From NCBI RefSeq assembly GCF_026191475.2, contig NZ_JAOSLC020000003.1, positions 1,147,001 to 1,211,000 of the forward strand: a stretch of 64,000 nt of DNA. The letters are read 5' to 3'. Shown in pieces: positions 37,396 through 44,677 of the stretch. The stretch comes from Polaribacter ponticola. Lineage in GTDB: Bacteria; Bacteroidota; Bacteroidia; Flavobacteriales; Flavobacteriaceae. Position 1 is the stretch's first letter. Every line of letters begins with the position of its first letter. Position numbers and translations under genes: made by a program. A model generated the notes under the pieces. That model was not told where the DNA came from. It searched no databases and worked only from the letters and a program-made list of their open reading frames with translations.

Positions 37396-38580
37396 CTATT
37401 CTTCTAAATGTTTGATATAAGTACTTAAATCTTTATCTCCTCTTCCAGATAAATTAACCACCACAACTTGACCTTTTTTGAAATCTATTTTTGGTAAAAC
37501 AGCCAAAGCATGTGCACTTTCTAAAGCAGGAATAATTCCTTCAATTTTCGTTAATTCATAAGCAGCTGCTAAGGCTTCTTTGTCAGTTGCATCCATAAAC
37601 TTGGCTCTTTTAGAATCAAAAAGATATGCATGTAAAGGTCCAACTCCAGGATAATCTAATCCTGCAGAAATAGAATAAGGTTCTACAATTTGGCCATATT
37701 CATCTTGCATTAAAATGGTTTTAGAACCATGTATAATTCCTACCTCACCTAATTGAGAAGTTGCAGCACTTTCTCCAGAATTTACACCTAAACCAGAAGC
37801 TTCTACTGCAATTAATTCTACATCTTTATTATTCATATAGTGATAAAAAGCACCTGCTGCATTAGAACCTCCACCAACACAAGCAATAATTGTGTCAGGA
37901 TTTTCTTTGCCAGTTTTTTCTTTTAATTGCCATTTCATTTCTTCTGAAATTACAGCTTGTAAGCGCGCAACCATATCTGGATATGGATGTGGACCAACTA
38001 CAGAGCCAATTAAATAAAAGGTTTCTGGGTTTTGAATCCAATAACGAATTGCTTCGTTAGTTGCATCTTTTAAAGTTCTACTTCCACTTAAAGCAGGAAC
38101 AACCTTTGCTCCTAACATTTTCATACGAGCAACATTTGGTGCTTGACGTTCTATGTCTTTTTCCCCCATAAAAACAGTACATTCTAAACCCATTAAAGCA
38201 CAAACTGTGGCAGTTGCAACTCCATGCTGACCTGCACCTGTTTCTGCAATAATTTTAGTCTTTCCTAATTTTTTTGCGACTAAAATCTGACCGATTGTAT
38301 TATTTACTTTATGTGCGCCTGTATGGTTTAAGTCCTCTCGTTTTAAATAAATAAAAGCGCCATATTTTTCTGATAAACGCTTTGCTAAATACAACGGACT
38401 TGGGCGACCAACATAATCTTTTAATAACGATTTATATTCTTCTTGGAATTCGTCAGATTCTAATATTTGAATATAATTATCTTCTAATTCTTTCACATTG
38501 GGGTATAACAATTCTGGGATAAATGCGCCTCCAAATTGTCCGTAATAACCATTTTTGTCTGGGTGAAATTTTGATTTCAT
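37396..38580 (-). CDS. trpB: tryptophan synthase beta subunit
   Basis: PLP enzyme joining indole and serine to tryptophan. 394 residues; the PLP lysine is in [14 protein letters not shown], the phosphate loop in [12 protein letters not shown], and the substrate motif in [20 protein letters not shown]. Length and motifs are normal for TrpB1. Forms the channelled alpha2beta2 complex with TrpA. Confidence 0.96.
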   Translation of the reverse strand: MKSKFHPDKNGYYGQFGGAFIPELLYPNVKELEDNYIQILESDEFQEEYKSLLKDYVGRPSPLYLAKRLSEKYGAFIYLKREDLNHTGAHKVNNTIGQILVAKKLGKTKIIAETGAGQHGVATATVCALMGLECTVFMGEKDIERQAPNVARMKMLGAKVVPALSGSRTLKDATNEAIRYWIQNPETFYLIGSVVGPHPYPDMVARLQAVISEEMKWQLKEKTGKENPDTIIACVGGGSNAAGAFYHYMNNKDVELIAVEASGLGVNSGESAATSQLGEVGIIHGSKTILMQDEYGQIVEPYSISAGLDYPGVGPLHAYLFDSKRAKFMDATDKEALAAAYELTKIEGIIPALESAHALAVLPKIDFKKGQVVVVNLSGRGDKDLSTYIKHLEE

Positions 38581-38596
38581 ATTGTCTTATAATTCT

Positions 38597-38668
38597 GTCA
38601 TTGCGAGGTACGAAGCAATCTGTTATTGAATAAGCAGATTACTTCAGTCATACTTCCTTCGTAATGAC
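38597..38668. repeat. intergenic palindromic repeat, family A (trpF-trpB gap)
   Basis: A 72-base hairpin: GTCATTGCGA with TCGTAATGAC outside, and GAAGCAATCTG with CAGATTACTTC inside. It extends into trpF: its last 21 bases encode the final residues VITKEV and the stop. Confidence 0.75.
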
Positions 38669-39352
38669 GTTATTTTTAAATTCCTTTAACGCTTCTATTT
38701 TCTTTACTCCAGGTTTGCTTTCAAATTTACTATTTACATCTAGAGCATAAATTGACAAATCAGATTTCATTATTTTTTGCACTTCTTCAACATCATTTAA
38801 ACCAATTCCTCCGCTTAAAAAGAAAGGTTTATCAAAAGGATATTTTTCTAAAACAGACCAATCGAATTTTGTGCCGTTTCCACCTCTTTCTTTTCCTTTT
38901 GTATCAAACAAAAAGAAATCTACAACCTCTAAATACGGTTTTAAAACATCAAAATTAAACTCATCTTTAATGCCGAAAACTTTTATAATTTCAACTTCGC
39001 TTTTTGAAATATAATGTTTGTTTTTTTGCTTCTTTATTGTCTTATTTTCTTCAACCTTTAGTTCTCTACTGCTCTCGAAATGACGTTTTAACTCTTGTAT
39101 ATATTCTACAGATTCATCACCATGTAACTGAATTGCATCTAATCTATATTCTTCAACTAAAGAAATTAAAATCTCTACATATTCATTTACAAAAACTCCT
39201 GTTTTTTTTATTGAATTTGAAAATTCTGGAATAATTCCTTCAAAATTTCTTTTTGATTTTTCATAGAAAATAAACCCTAAATAATCAGGTTGCAATTCAG
39301 CAACTTGTAGAATATTTTCTGTAAATTTCATTCCGCAAACTTTCAGTTTCAT
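38648..39352 (-). CDS. trpF: phosphoribosylanthranilate isomerase
   Basis: Amadori rearrangement of phosphoribosylanthranilate to CdRP. 234 residues with KLKVCGMKFTENI (catalytic Cys), LQPDYLGFIFYEKSKR, IQLHGDES, FDWSVLEKYPFDKPFFLSGG and IYALDVNSKFESKPGVK. The C-terminal tail VITKEV and the TGA are written by a repeat element that overlaps the gene end, so the natural terminus was altered by the repeat. A Lys/Glu-rich insert (LKVEENKTIKKQKNK) lies in mid-protein. Confidence 0.93.
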   Translation of the reverse strand: MKLKVCGMKFTENILQVAELQPDYLGFIFYEKSKRNFEGIIPEFSNSIKKTGVFVNEYVEILISLVEEYRLDAIQLHGDESVEYIQELKRHFESSRELKVEENKTIKKQKNKHYISKSEVEIIKVFGIKDEFNFDVLKPYLEVVDFFLFDTKGKERGGNGTKFDWSVLEKYPFDKPFFLSGGIGLNDVEEVQKIMKSDLSIYALDVNSKFESKPGVKKIEALKEFKNNVITKEV

Positions 39353-39369
39353 AGTATTATCTTTTTATC

Positions 39370-39466
39370 TCTTCGAGTGATTTTCTACTTTAAGGGGAAA
39401 TTGTATCGAGAAACTATAATGTTCTTGTTACAAATTGTTCGTTCTTCAAAATTCTCTCGAACTTAC
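39370..39466. repeat. intergenic palindromic repeat, family B (trpC-trpF gap)
   Basis: Carries TTCGAGTGATTTTC and TTGTATCGAGAA as in the copy at 37288, and ends CTCTCGAACTTACATAAC. It nearly fills the 120-base gap. Confidence 0.65.
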
Positions 39467-39472
39467 ATAACT

Positions 39473-40261
39473 TTATCTTATTTGACTTATGAATTCTTGA
39501 CAAGCTTCACCTGGGTTTTCAGTTTTCATAAAATTCTCTCCAATTAGAAAACCTTGAAAACCAAATTCTTTTAATCCTGTTATAATTTTAGGATCAGAAA
39601 TTCCACTTTCTGAAACTTTTAAACAAGTATCAGGAATTTGACCAGCTAATTTAATAGAATGCTCTAAATCAACCTCAAAAGTTTTTAAATTACGATTGTT
39701 GATTCCGATGATTTTATTATCTAAATCATTAATCTTATCTAAATCTTCTTGCGTATGCACTTCATATAAAACCTCTAAACCTAAATCTGTTGCTAAGTTT
39801 CCGTAGTTTTTGATTTCTGTAGCAGTTAAACAAGAAGCAATTAATAAAATTACATCTGCTCCAATTGCTTTTGCTTCAACAATCTGAAATCCATCAACAA
39901 TAAAATCTTTTCTTAAAATTGGTTTTTGTTGATTGATAATTCTCGCTTCCATTAAATCTGCCATCGTACCGCCAAAGAAAGAAGTATCTGTTAAAATAGA
40001 TTGTGCAGCAACATTAGCGTCTAAATAACCATTAGTTACATCAGCAATTGTTGCTTTGTCATTAATAATTCCTTTTGATGGAGATTGACGTTTATATTCT
40101 GCAATAATTCCTGTAGAACCAACTTCTAACAAAGATTTTTTTAAAGAAAAAATTTCTCTGCCAAAACTTGGACTTTTTACTAAATTCTGAACAGGAACTT
40201 CTGCTTTTATCTTTGCAATTTCCTTCTTTTTAAATGCGATTATTTTATCTAAAATTGTCAT
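39473..40261 (-). CDS. trpC: indole-3-glycerol phosphate synthase
   Basis: Ring closure of CdRP to indole-3-glycerol phosphate. A 262-residue TIM barrel: GIIAEYKRQSPSKGIIND (catalytic Lys), PILRKDFIVDGFQIVEAKAI, ADVILLIASCLT, IIGINNRNLKTFEVDL and VSESGISDPKII. Monofunctional, separate from TrpF, as in most Bacteroidota. Confidence 0.95.
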   Translation of the reverse strand: MTILDKIIAFKKKEIAKIKAEVPVQNLVKSPSFGREIFSLKKSLLEVGSTGIIAEYKRQSPSKGIINDKATIADVTNGYLDANVAAQSILTDTSFFGGTMADLMEARIINQQKPILRKDFIVDGFQIVEAKAIGADVILLIASCLTATEIKNYGNLATDLGLEVLYEVHTQEDLDKINDLDNKIIGINNRNLKTFEVDLEHSIKLAGQIPDTCLKVSESGISDPKIITGLKEFGFQGFLIGENFMKTENPGEACQEFISQIR

Positions 40262-40275
40262 TTCTTATTTCTTCT

Positions 40276-40347
40276 GTCATTGCGAGGCACGAAGCAATCT
40301 GTTTTTCGATTTGTAGATTACTTCAATCGTTCCTCATTCGTAATGAC
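40276..40347. repeat. intergenic palindromic repeat, family A (upstream of trpC)
   Basis: A 72-base copy with the same ends as at 38597: GTCATTGCGAGGCACGAAGC to TCGTAATGAC, with inner arms AATCTG and AGATTACTTC. Confidence 0.72.
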
Positions 40348-40354
40348 GTTTTAA

Positions 40355-40525
40355 TTATTTATTTAATTTTCTATTTCTCTGTTTTAAGAAAACGTAAACT
40401 ATGATTCCAACAATAAAACCAACAATTGTATGTTTAAACAACTCTTTTGTTTGAATACCAACTGCCATTCCCATCAATAGAAAAGCTGGAATAATCAAAA
40501 TTATGTTTTTCTTCTTTTTTGCCAT
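40355..40525 (-). CDS. small hydrophobic protein encoded between trpD and trpC
   Basis: A 56-residue frame: start MAKKKKNIILIIPAFLLMG, then a second hydrophobic stretch HTIVGFIVGIIVYVFL, and a basic tail KQRNRKLNK before TAA at 40355. Two membrane helices with positive ends are plausible. It is bounded by two repeat elements and lies on the operon strand, so it would be transcribed with trp. No family is recognised. Good codon composition and the Lys-rich start context (ATG after an A/T leader) support it; it could still be chance. Confidence 0.6.
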   Translation of the reverse strand: MAKKKKNIILIIPAFLLMGMAVGIQTKELFKHTIVGFIVGIIVYVFLKQRNRKLNK

Positions 40526-40536
40526 TTTATTTTTTT

Positions 40537-40702
40537 GTCATTGCGAGGAACGAAGCAATCTCTTTTTTAATTTGCTAATTTAATCATCTCGATACAAATT
40601 TGTTCATTCTTCTCAAAATTCACTTGATGTGACATTACATTATTCTCATTATGTCAGTTCGAGTAAAATTTCTTTTTCAGAAATTTTGTATCGAGAACTT
40701 TT
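40537..40702. repeat. cluster of partial family A and B repeats (trpD side)
   Basis: A half copy of family A (GTCATTGCGAGGAACGAAGC from 40537) is followed by family B pieces: CATCTCGATACAAATTTG (from 40586) with ATTCACTTGATGTGACA, then GTTCGAGTAAAATTTC to TGTATCGAGAAC (to 40699), which includes its own small hairpin AAATTTCTTTTTCAGAAATTT. Confidence 0.6.
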
Positions 40703-40706
40703 TATT

Positions 40707-41696
40707 TTAAAGACTCACTAGTTTCTCTAATGTTTGTTTAGCTTTTAATCCAAATAACGAATCTTTAGCTTCTGCAAAAGCAGTTTCGAAAGATTTAGTT
40801 TCATCAACAATTGTTAAAGCAAAAGCAGCATTGGTTAACACTACATTATTTTGTGCATCTGTTCCTTTTCCTTCTAAAATAGATTTAAAAATCTTTGCAG
40901 CATCTGCAACTGATCTTCCTCCAAAAATTTCTGATTGTTGAATTCTTTTCTGACCTAAATCTTCCGGATTTATAATTTGTTCTCCGTTTTTAGTAAAGAA
41001 TTTAAATCCGCTTGTTAATGAGATTTCATCATAACCATCTAATGCATGTATAATTCCGTAATTGATATCTTCTTCTTGTAAAATGTAATTATACAAACGT
41101 GCAATTTCTAAATTAAAAGTACCTAACATGTGGTTTTTTGGCGAACTAGGATTTACCAAAGGCCCTAACATATTAAAAAATGTTTTTAAAGCCAAAGCTT
41201 TTCTTGTTGGTCCAACCGCTTTCATTGCTGGATGAAATTTTGGCGCATGTAAAAAACAAATATTTGCTTTTTCTAAATGTTCTTTTAAAACAGTTTCATC
41301 ATTGGTAAAATTGTACCCAAAACTTTCTAACATATCAGATGAACCCGATTGAGAAGACACCGAATAATTACCGTGTTTTGCTACTTTTTGACCTGTTCCT
41401 GCAACAATAAATGATGTTAAGGTTGATATGTTGAATGTATCTTTTCCGTCTCCACCAGTTCCTACAATATCTATGGTGTTATAATCTGATAAATCTACTT
41501 TAATTGATAGTTCTTTTAAAGCATCTCTAAAACCTGCAAGTTCATCTGTTGTAATAGGGCGCATCATAAAAACAGTCATAAACGACGCTAAATGTGCATC
41601 ATTGTATTTTTCTGCAGCAATATCTTTTAAGATTTGTTTTGCTTCAGATTTAGACAGTCTCTCGTGATTATATAATTTGTTTAAAATTGCTTTCAT
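40707..41696 (-). CDS. trpD: anthranilate phosphoribosyltransferase
   Basis: Transfers phosphoribose from PRPP to anthranilate. 329 residues with DIVGTGGDGKDTFNISTLTS (PRPP loop), GQKVAKHGNYSVSSQSGSSD, FLHAPKFHPAMKAVGPTRKA and FNMLGPLVNPSSPKNHMLGT. Not fused to TrpG. Normal length. Confidence 0.95.
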   Translation of the reverse strand: MKAILNKLYNHERLSKSEAKQILKDIAAEKYNDAHLASFMTVFMMRPITTDELAGFRDALKELSIKVDLSDYNTIDIVGTGGDGKDTFNISTLTSFIVAGTGQKVAKHGNYSVSSQSGSSDMLESFGYNFTNDETVLKEHLEKANICFLHAPKFHPAMKAVGPTRKALALKTFFNMLGPLVNPSSPKNHMLGTFNLEIARLYNYILQEEDINYGIIHALDGYDEISLTSGFKFFTKNGEQIINPEDLGQKRIQQSEIFGGRSVADAAKIFKSILEGKGTDAQNNVVLTNAAFALTIVDETKSFETAFAEAKDSLFGLKAKQTLEKLVSL

Positions 41697-41727
41697 TTTA
41701 TGCTGAATTTATTTCAGTATCTATGTT

Positions 41728-41755
41728 TGTCTGTTCGAGCGCAGTCGAGAACTTA
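41728..41755. repeat. short family B-type palindrome (trpG-trpD gap)
   Basis: TGTCTGTTCGAGCGCAGTCG continues with AGAACTTA; TTCGA and TCGAGAA are the paired parts. It abuts the trpG stop codon. Confidence 0.5.
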
Positions 41756-42334
41756 TTATTTACTATTTGCGTTGATAAAATTAGTCACCAATTGCTCACC
41801 AACATCTGTTAAAATAGATTCTGGATGAAATTGAACTGCTGAAATATTAAAACGCTTGTGTTCTATTGCTTGGATTAGCCCATCTTCATCTCTTGCTGTA
41901 ACTACTAATTCTGATGGAAAATCGATGTCTGTTGCTGCCCAAGAATGGTAACGTGCAGCTAAAAATGTTTCCGGAACATCTTTAAAAATTTCTGCTTCAT
42001 CGTTTACAACTCTCATTTCTGTAGCAACTCCATGAAAAACTTCTTCTAAATTTATAATTGTTCCTCCAAAAACTTCTGTAATTGCTTGTAAACCTAAACA
42101 AACTCCGAAAATTGGTTTGATACCTGCATAGGTTTTAATTACTTCTTTTAAGATTCCTGCTTCATCCGGAATTCCTGGTCCTGGTGATAACATAATCATA
42201 TCGTAGTTTCCTACATCTGCAATACTGATTTCGTCATTTCTAAAAACTGCAAGGAATTTTCCTGTAATTTTTTCTACCATGTGCACCAAGTTGTAGGTAA
42301 ACGAATCGTAATTATCTAAAATTAATATTTTCAT
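41756..42334 (-). CDS. trpG: anthranilate synthase component II (glutamine amidotransferase)
   Basis: Supplies ammonia from glutamine to TrpE. 192 residues; class I amidotransferase with MLSPGPGIPDEAG (oxyanion), the nucleophile in FGVCLGLQAITEVFGG and the His-Glu pair in VQFHPESILT. Separate from TrpE and TrpD. Could also serve para-aminobenzoate synthesis, but its place in trp makes the Trp role firm. Confidence 0.95.
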   Translation of the reverse strand: MKILILDNYDSFTYNLVHMVEKITGKFLAVFRNDEISIADVGNYDMIMLSPGPGIPDEAGILKEVIKTYAGIKPIFGVCLGLQAITEVFGGTIINLEEVFHGVATEMRVVNDEAEIFKDVPETFLAARYHSWAATDIDFPSELVVTARDEDGLIQAIEHKRFNISAVQFHPESILTDVGEQLVTNFINANSK

Positions 42335-42346
42335 ATTTTTCTAATT

Positions 42347-42430
42347 GTCATTGCGAAGAAAGTTTTTTACTTTCTGTGGCAATCTGTTTATTGATTAAGA
42401 AATTACTTAGTCGTTTCAACCTCGTAATGG
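42347..42430. repeat. intergenic palindromic repeat, family A (trpE-trpG gap)
   Basis: Longer variant (84 bases): GTCATTGCGAAGAAAGTTTT, an inner small hairpin AAAGTTTTTTACTTT, GGCAATCTGTTTATTGATTA, and the end CTCGTAATGGC. Similar to the copy before trpE at 43923. Confidence 0.65.
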
Positions 42431-42446
42431 CTTAAAACTCACTTTT

Positions 42447-42520
42447 GCGTTAGGGATTGAAATGGCATCCTTTTTTCTTTTTCGGAAAAAAGATATAGTG
42501 GAAAGCCCGCTCGAACGCCC
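42447..42520 (-). ncRNA. structured repeat resembling the Flavo-1 RNA motif
   Basis: On the minus strand the element runs from GGGCGTTCGAGCGGGCTTTC, through CACTATATCTTTTTTCCGAA, to GGATGCCATTTCAATCCCTA and ends ACGC. GCGTT/AACGC close the outside and TTTTTTCCG/CGGAAAAAA form an inner hairpin. From memory this matches a repeated structured element of Flavobacteria listed in Rfam as Flavo-1, but I cannot run a covariance search. It overlaps the trpE stop codon (TAG) by one base. Confidence 0.5.
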
Positions 42521-43911
42521 TAAATATTCTCTGCTAAAAACAACGCTTTTTTTAACGCTGCTAACTTATTATTTACTTCTTGTAATTCTTTTTCTTCATC
42601 AGAATGAATTACAATTCCTGCTCCTGCTTGATAATACAAAACGTTGTTTTTACTCACAAAACTACGAATTGCAATTGCTAAATTTACAGATCCATCCAAA
42701 CCAATAATACCAACTGCTCCTCCATAAAACCCTCTAGATTGATTTTCATATTTGTCAATCAATTGCATTGCTTTGTATTTAGGCGCTCCACTTAACGTTC
42801 CTGCAGGAAAAGTATCTCCAACAATTTCTATTGGATTCCCTTTTAACTGACCAGAAACTGTTGAAACTAAATGAATCACATGACTGAAGTATTGTACTTC
42901 TTTAAAAACCTCAACCTCAACATTATTGGCGTGTTTACTTAAATCGTTTCGCGCTAAATCTACCAACATTACATGTTCTGCAGTTTCTTTTTTATCTGCT
43001 GATAATTTTTTTCCTAATAAAATATCTTTTGCCATATCGCCAGTTCTTCTAAATGTACCAGCAATTGGATTTATAGTTGCTTTACCAGCAGAAATTTTAA
43101 TTTGTGCTTCTGGTGAAGACCCCATTAATTTAAAAGATCCATAATCGAAATAAAATAAATAAGGTGATGGATTTATAGATCGTAACGCTCTGTACACATT
43201 AAACTCGTCTCCTTTAAATTTCTGTTGAAATTGGCGAGACAATACCAATTGAAAAACATCTCCTCTTTTACAATGTGATTTTGCTTTCTTTACATATTCT
43301 ATAAATTCTTCGCCTTTTACATTGGAAGTTTCATCGCCAACAATATCAAATTTTTGTGTATTAAAAGTTTGAGCATCTATTATTGTCTGAATTTCTTTGA
43401 TACGAGATTCTGTTCCTTCTTCAATATTTTCTATTAAGGTCATTTCATCATTAAAATGATTGATAGCGATAATAAAACGATAGAAACTGTATTGCATTAA
43501 TGGAATTGCAGAAGGAGCTTCTTTTACTTTTAAGTCGATATTTTCGAAATACTGAACAGAATCATACGTTGTATAACCATACAAACCATTAAATGATTTT
43601 AATTCTGAAGGACAATCTAAAGCTATTGTTTGACTATAATTTTCAAAAATTGAATTAAAACTTCTGCCAATTTTCTTTTTCTCTAATTCAATTCCTTTAT
43701 GAGAAAAGCTTAAGTGATGATTTTCTGCTTTAATAGAAATAACAGGATCAATTGCTATAAACGTAAAACTTTCATCTTTACTGTGATAATCTGAACTTTC
43801 TAAAAGTAATGTATTTGCGTATTTATCTCTAAAACGTAAGTACAAACCTACCGGAGTAATTGTGTCTGCAATTGTAGTTTTAGAAATTGTTTTAAAGTTT
43901 ATTTTTTTCAT
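42520..43911 (-). CDS. trpE: anthranilate synthase component I
   Basis: Converts chorismate and ammonia (from TrpG) to anthranilate, the committed step. 463 residues with the chorismate-binding blocks KRGDVFQLVLSRQFQQKFKG, NPSPYLFYFDYGSFKLMGSS, NPIAGTFRRTGD, AEHVMLVDLARNDL, FPAGTLSGAPKYKAMQLI and RGFYGGAVGIIGLDGSVNLA. The N-terminal LLESSDYHSKDESFTFIAID (LLES) is the usual Trp feedback site. First structural gene behind the trpL attenuator. Confidence 0.96.
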   Translation of the reverse strand: MKKINFKTISKTTIADTITPVGLYLRFRDKYANTLLLESSDYHSKDESFTFIAIDPVISIKAENHHLSFSHKGIELEKKKIGRSFNSIFENYSQTIALDCPSELKSFNGLYGYTTYDSVQYFENIDLKVKEAPSAIPLMQYSFYRFIIAINHFNDEMTLIENIEEGTESRIKEIQTIIDAQTFNTQKFDIVGDETSNVKGEEFIEYVKKAKSHCKRGDVFQLVLSRQFQQKFKGDEFNVYRALRSINPSPYLFYFDYGSFKLMGSSPEAQIKISAGKATINPIAGTFRRTGDMAKDILLGKKLSADKKETAEHVMLVDLARNDLSKHANNVEVEVFKEVQYFSHVIHLVSTVSGQLKGNPIEIVGDTFPAGTLSGAPKYKAMQLIDKYENQSRGFYGGAVGIIGLDGSVNLAIAIRSFVSKNNVLYYQAGAGIVIHSDEEKELQEVNNKLAALKKALFLAENI

Positions 43912-43922
43912 TATTCTATTAT

Positions 43923-44006
43923 GTCATTGCGAAGCAAATTTTCTTTTGCTCTGGCAATCTGTTTGTTGATAAAGAGATTACTTCTTCGTAAACTCATCGT
44001 AATGAC
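43923..44006. repeat. intergenic palindromic repeat, family A (trpE leader)
   Basis: An 84-base copy, GTCATTGCGAAGCAAATTTT to CATCGTAATGAC, placed between the attenuator terminator and the trpE start, so it is in the mRNA only when transcription reads through. Confidence 0.68.
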
Positions 44007-44020
44007 GCTTTGTAAAAAGC

Positions 44021-44050
44021 AAAAAGGCTTATCGTGAGATAAGCCTTTTT
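44021..44050 (-). terminator. attenuator terminator of the trp operon
   Basis: AAAAAGGCTTATC pairs perfectly with GATAAGCCTTTTT around a 4-base loop; in the trp direction it ends in T5. It lies between the leader peptide stop and trpE. The leader segment GTGAGA (minus, 44083-44078) is complementary to TCTCAC in the upstream arm and loop (44039-44034), a possible antiterminator. Leader segments TCTCTTAT (44098-44091) and ATAA..GAGA (44087-44078) form the competing first hairpin. Confidence 0.8.
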
Positions 44051-44086
44051 TAATATATTATATACATATAGGTTTTTTCTCACTTA

Positions 44087-44134
44087 TTAGATAAGAGAGT
44101 TCCACCACCAAGTATTGTTTGTATTGTGTTTCAT
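44087..44134 (-). CDS. trpL: trp operon leader peptide with three consecutive Trp codons
   Basis: MKHNTNNTWWWNSLI, 15 residues, with TGG TGG TGG at 44110-44102 and two stop codons in a row (TAA TAA, 44089-44084). It starts 10 bases after a good -7 box and precedes the terminator at 44021-44050. A ribosome waiting for Trp-tRNA would cover 44098-44091, freeing the segment that pairs with the terminator arm. This is classical ribosome-mediated attenuation. Confidence 0.85.
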   Translation of the reverse strand: MKHNTNNTWWWNSLI

Positions 44135-44144
44135 AATTGAGTTA

Positions 44145-44176
44145 CAAATGTAGAAAGGGTTTTTAATTTGAACAAA
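44145..44176 (-). promoter_or_regulatory. trp operon promoter
   Basis: Minus strand TTTG (44176-44173), 20-base spacer, TACATTTG (44152-44145): a full match to the Bacteroidota pattern TTTG/TAnnTTTG. The start would be about 44139, giving only a few bases before trpL. Confidence 0.75.
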
Positions 44177-44499
44177 TTTTATTGTGTTTTTTTTCAGTAG
44201 GTTAGTTTTTTTTAAGTAAAAAATAAATCAATCGTTTTCGTACTTTCATTTTAAAACTAGAAAATCTCTAAAATCTACAAATTAAAACTAATTACTTAGT
44301 TTCTGTTTAAATAATAAATAAAAACTGTTTTATTTGTATTTCCAAACAGATGTTTGATTTGAATTTACTGAATTAATGAATGCACCAATAATTTATAATT
44401 TAAATTGTTGGTGTTTTTTCTCTTTTTTTGTTGAATCAATAATTAGACTTCAATATTTTATTAATATAATAAGTAATATTTAAAATCACAAAAAAGAAA
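44177..44499. other. AT-rich divergent intergenic region
   Basis: No gene or clear site is visible between the trp and gat promoters; only long A and T runs are seen. Regulatory sites for either operon could lie here, but I see no strong palindrome. Confidence 0.5.
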
Positions 44500-44529
44500 T
44501 TTTAGTCCCACTATTTCTACATATATTTG
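44500..44529 (+). promoter_or_regulatory. promoter of the gat-aspS operon
   Basis: TATATTTG at 44522-44529 is a perfect TAnnTTTG; TTTA at 44501-44504 with 17 bases between is a weak -33 element. The start would be about 44536, 14 bases before the leader peptide. Confidence 0.65.
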
Positions 44530-44549
44530 TTTTTTAAAGAATTTATAAA

Positions 44550-44597
44550 ATGATAATTAATAATAACAATCGTAATTTCAATAATCCTAATTGTTAG
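44550..44597 (+). CDS. asparagine-rich leader peptide of the gat-aspS operon
   Basis: MIINNNNRNFNNPNC then TAG: 15 residues, 8 of them Asn, including four in a row. It lies between a promoter and an intrinsic terminator in front of genes that make Asn-tRNA(Asn). The codons AAT AAC AAT and the following C (44562-44571) can pair over 10 bp with GGTTGTTGTT (44606-44615), which in turn overlaps a segment that pairs with the terminator arm. This is the layout of amino-acid attenuators, with asparagine as the sensed amino acid. I know of no described example; the reading frame, not its expression, is what the sequence shows. Confidence 0.8.
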   Translation: MIINNNNRNFNNPNC

Positions 44598-44602
44598 GGT
44601 AA

Positions 44603-44638
44603 GAAGGTTGTTGTTTAAAATGTATACATAAAGCCTTC
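44603..44638 (+). promoter_or_regulatory. predicted antiterminator of the gat-aspS leader
   Basis: GAAGGTT (44603-44609) pairs with AAGCCTTC (44631-44638) over 7 bp (one G-U), excluding the terminator. It can form only if GGTTGTTGTT is not held by the Asn codons. Confidence 0.65.
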
Positions 44639-44659
44639 CGAATTCGGAAGGCTTTTTTT
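44631..44659 (+). terminator. attenuator terminator of the gat-aspS operon
   Basis: AAGCCTTCCGAA with TTCGGAAGGCTT is a perfect inverted repeat (9-10 bp stem) followed by T7. It stands 34 bases after the leader stop and 19 bases before the first structural gene, so it must be bypassed for expression. Confidence 0.85.
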
Positions 44660-44677
44660 AAACCTAAAATTAAAGTA

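Noticed and set aside
42462..42707. Plus-strand frames inside trpE, trpF, gyrB, fhs and others
   Set aside because: They mirror well-conserved genes on the other strand and show no protein family features.
37288..44006. trp intergenic hairpins as rho-independent terminators
   Set aside because: They lack terminal T tracts in the operon direction and recur as related copies, so they are repeats rather than terminators.
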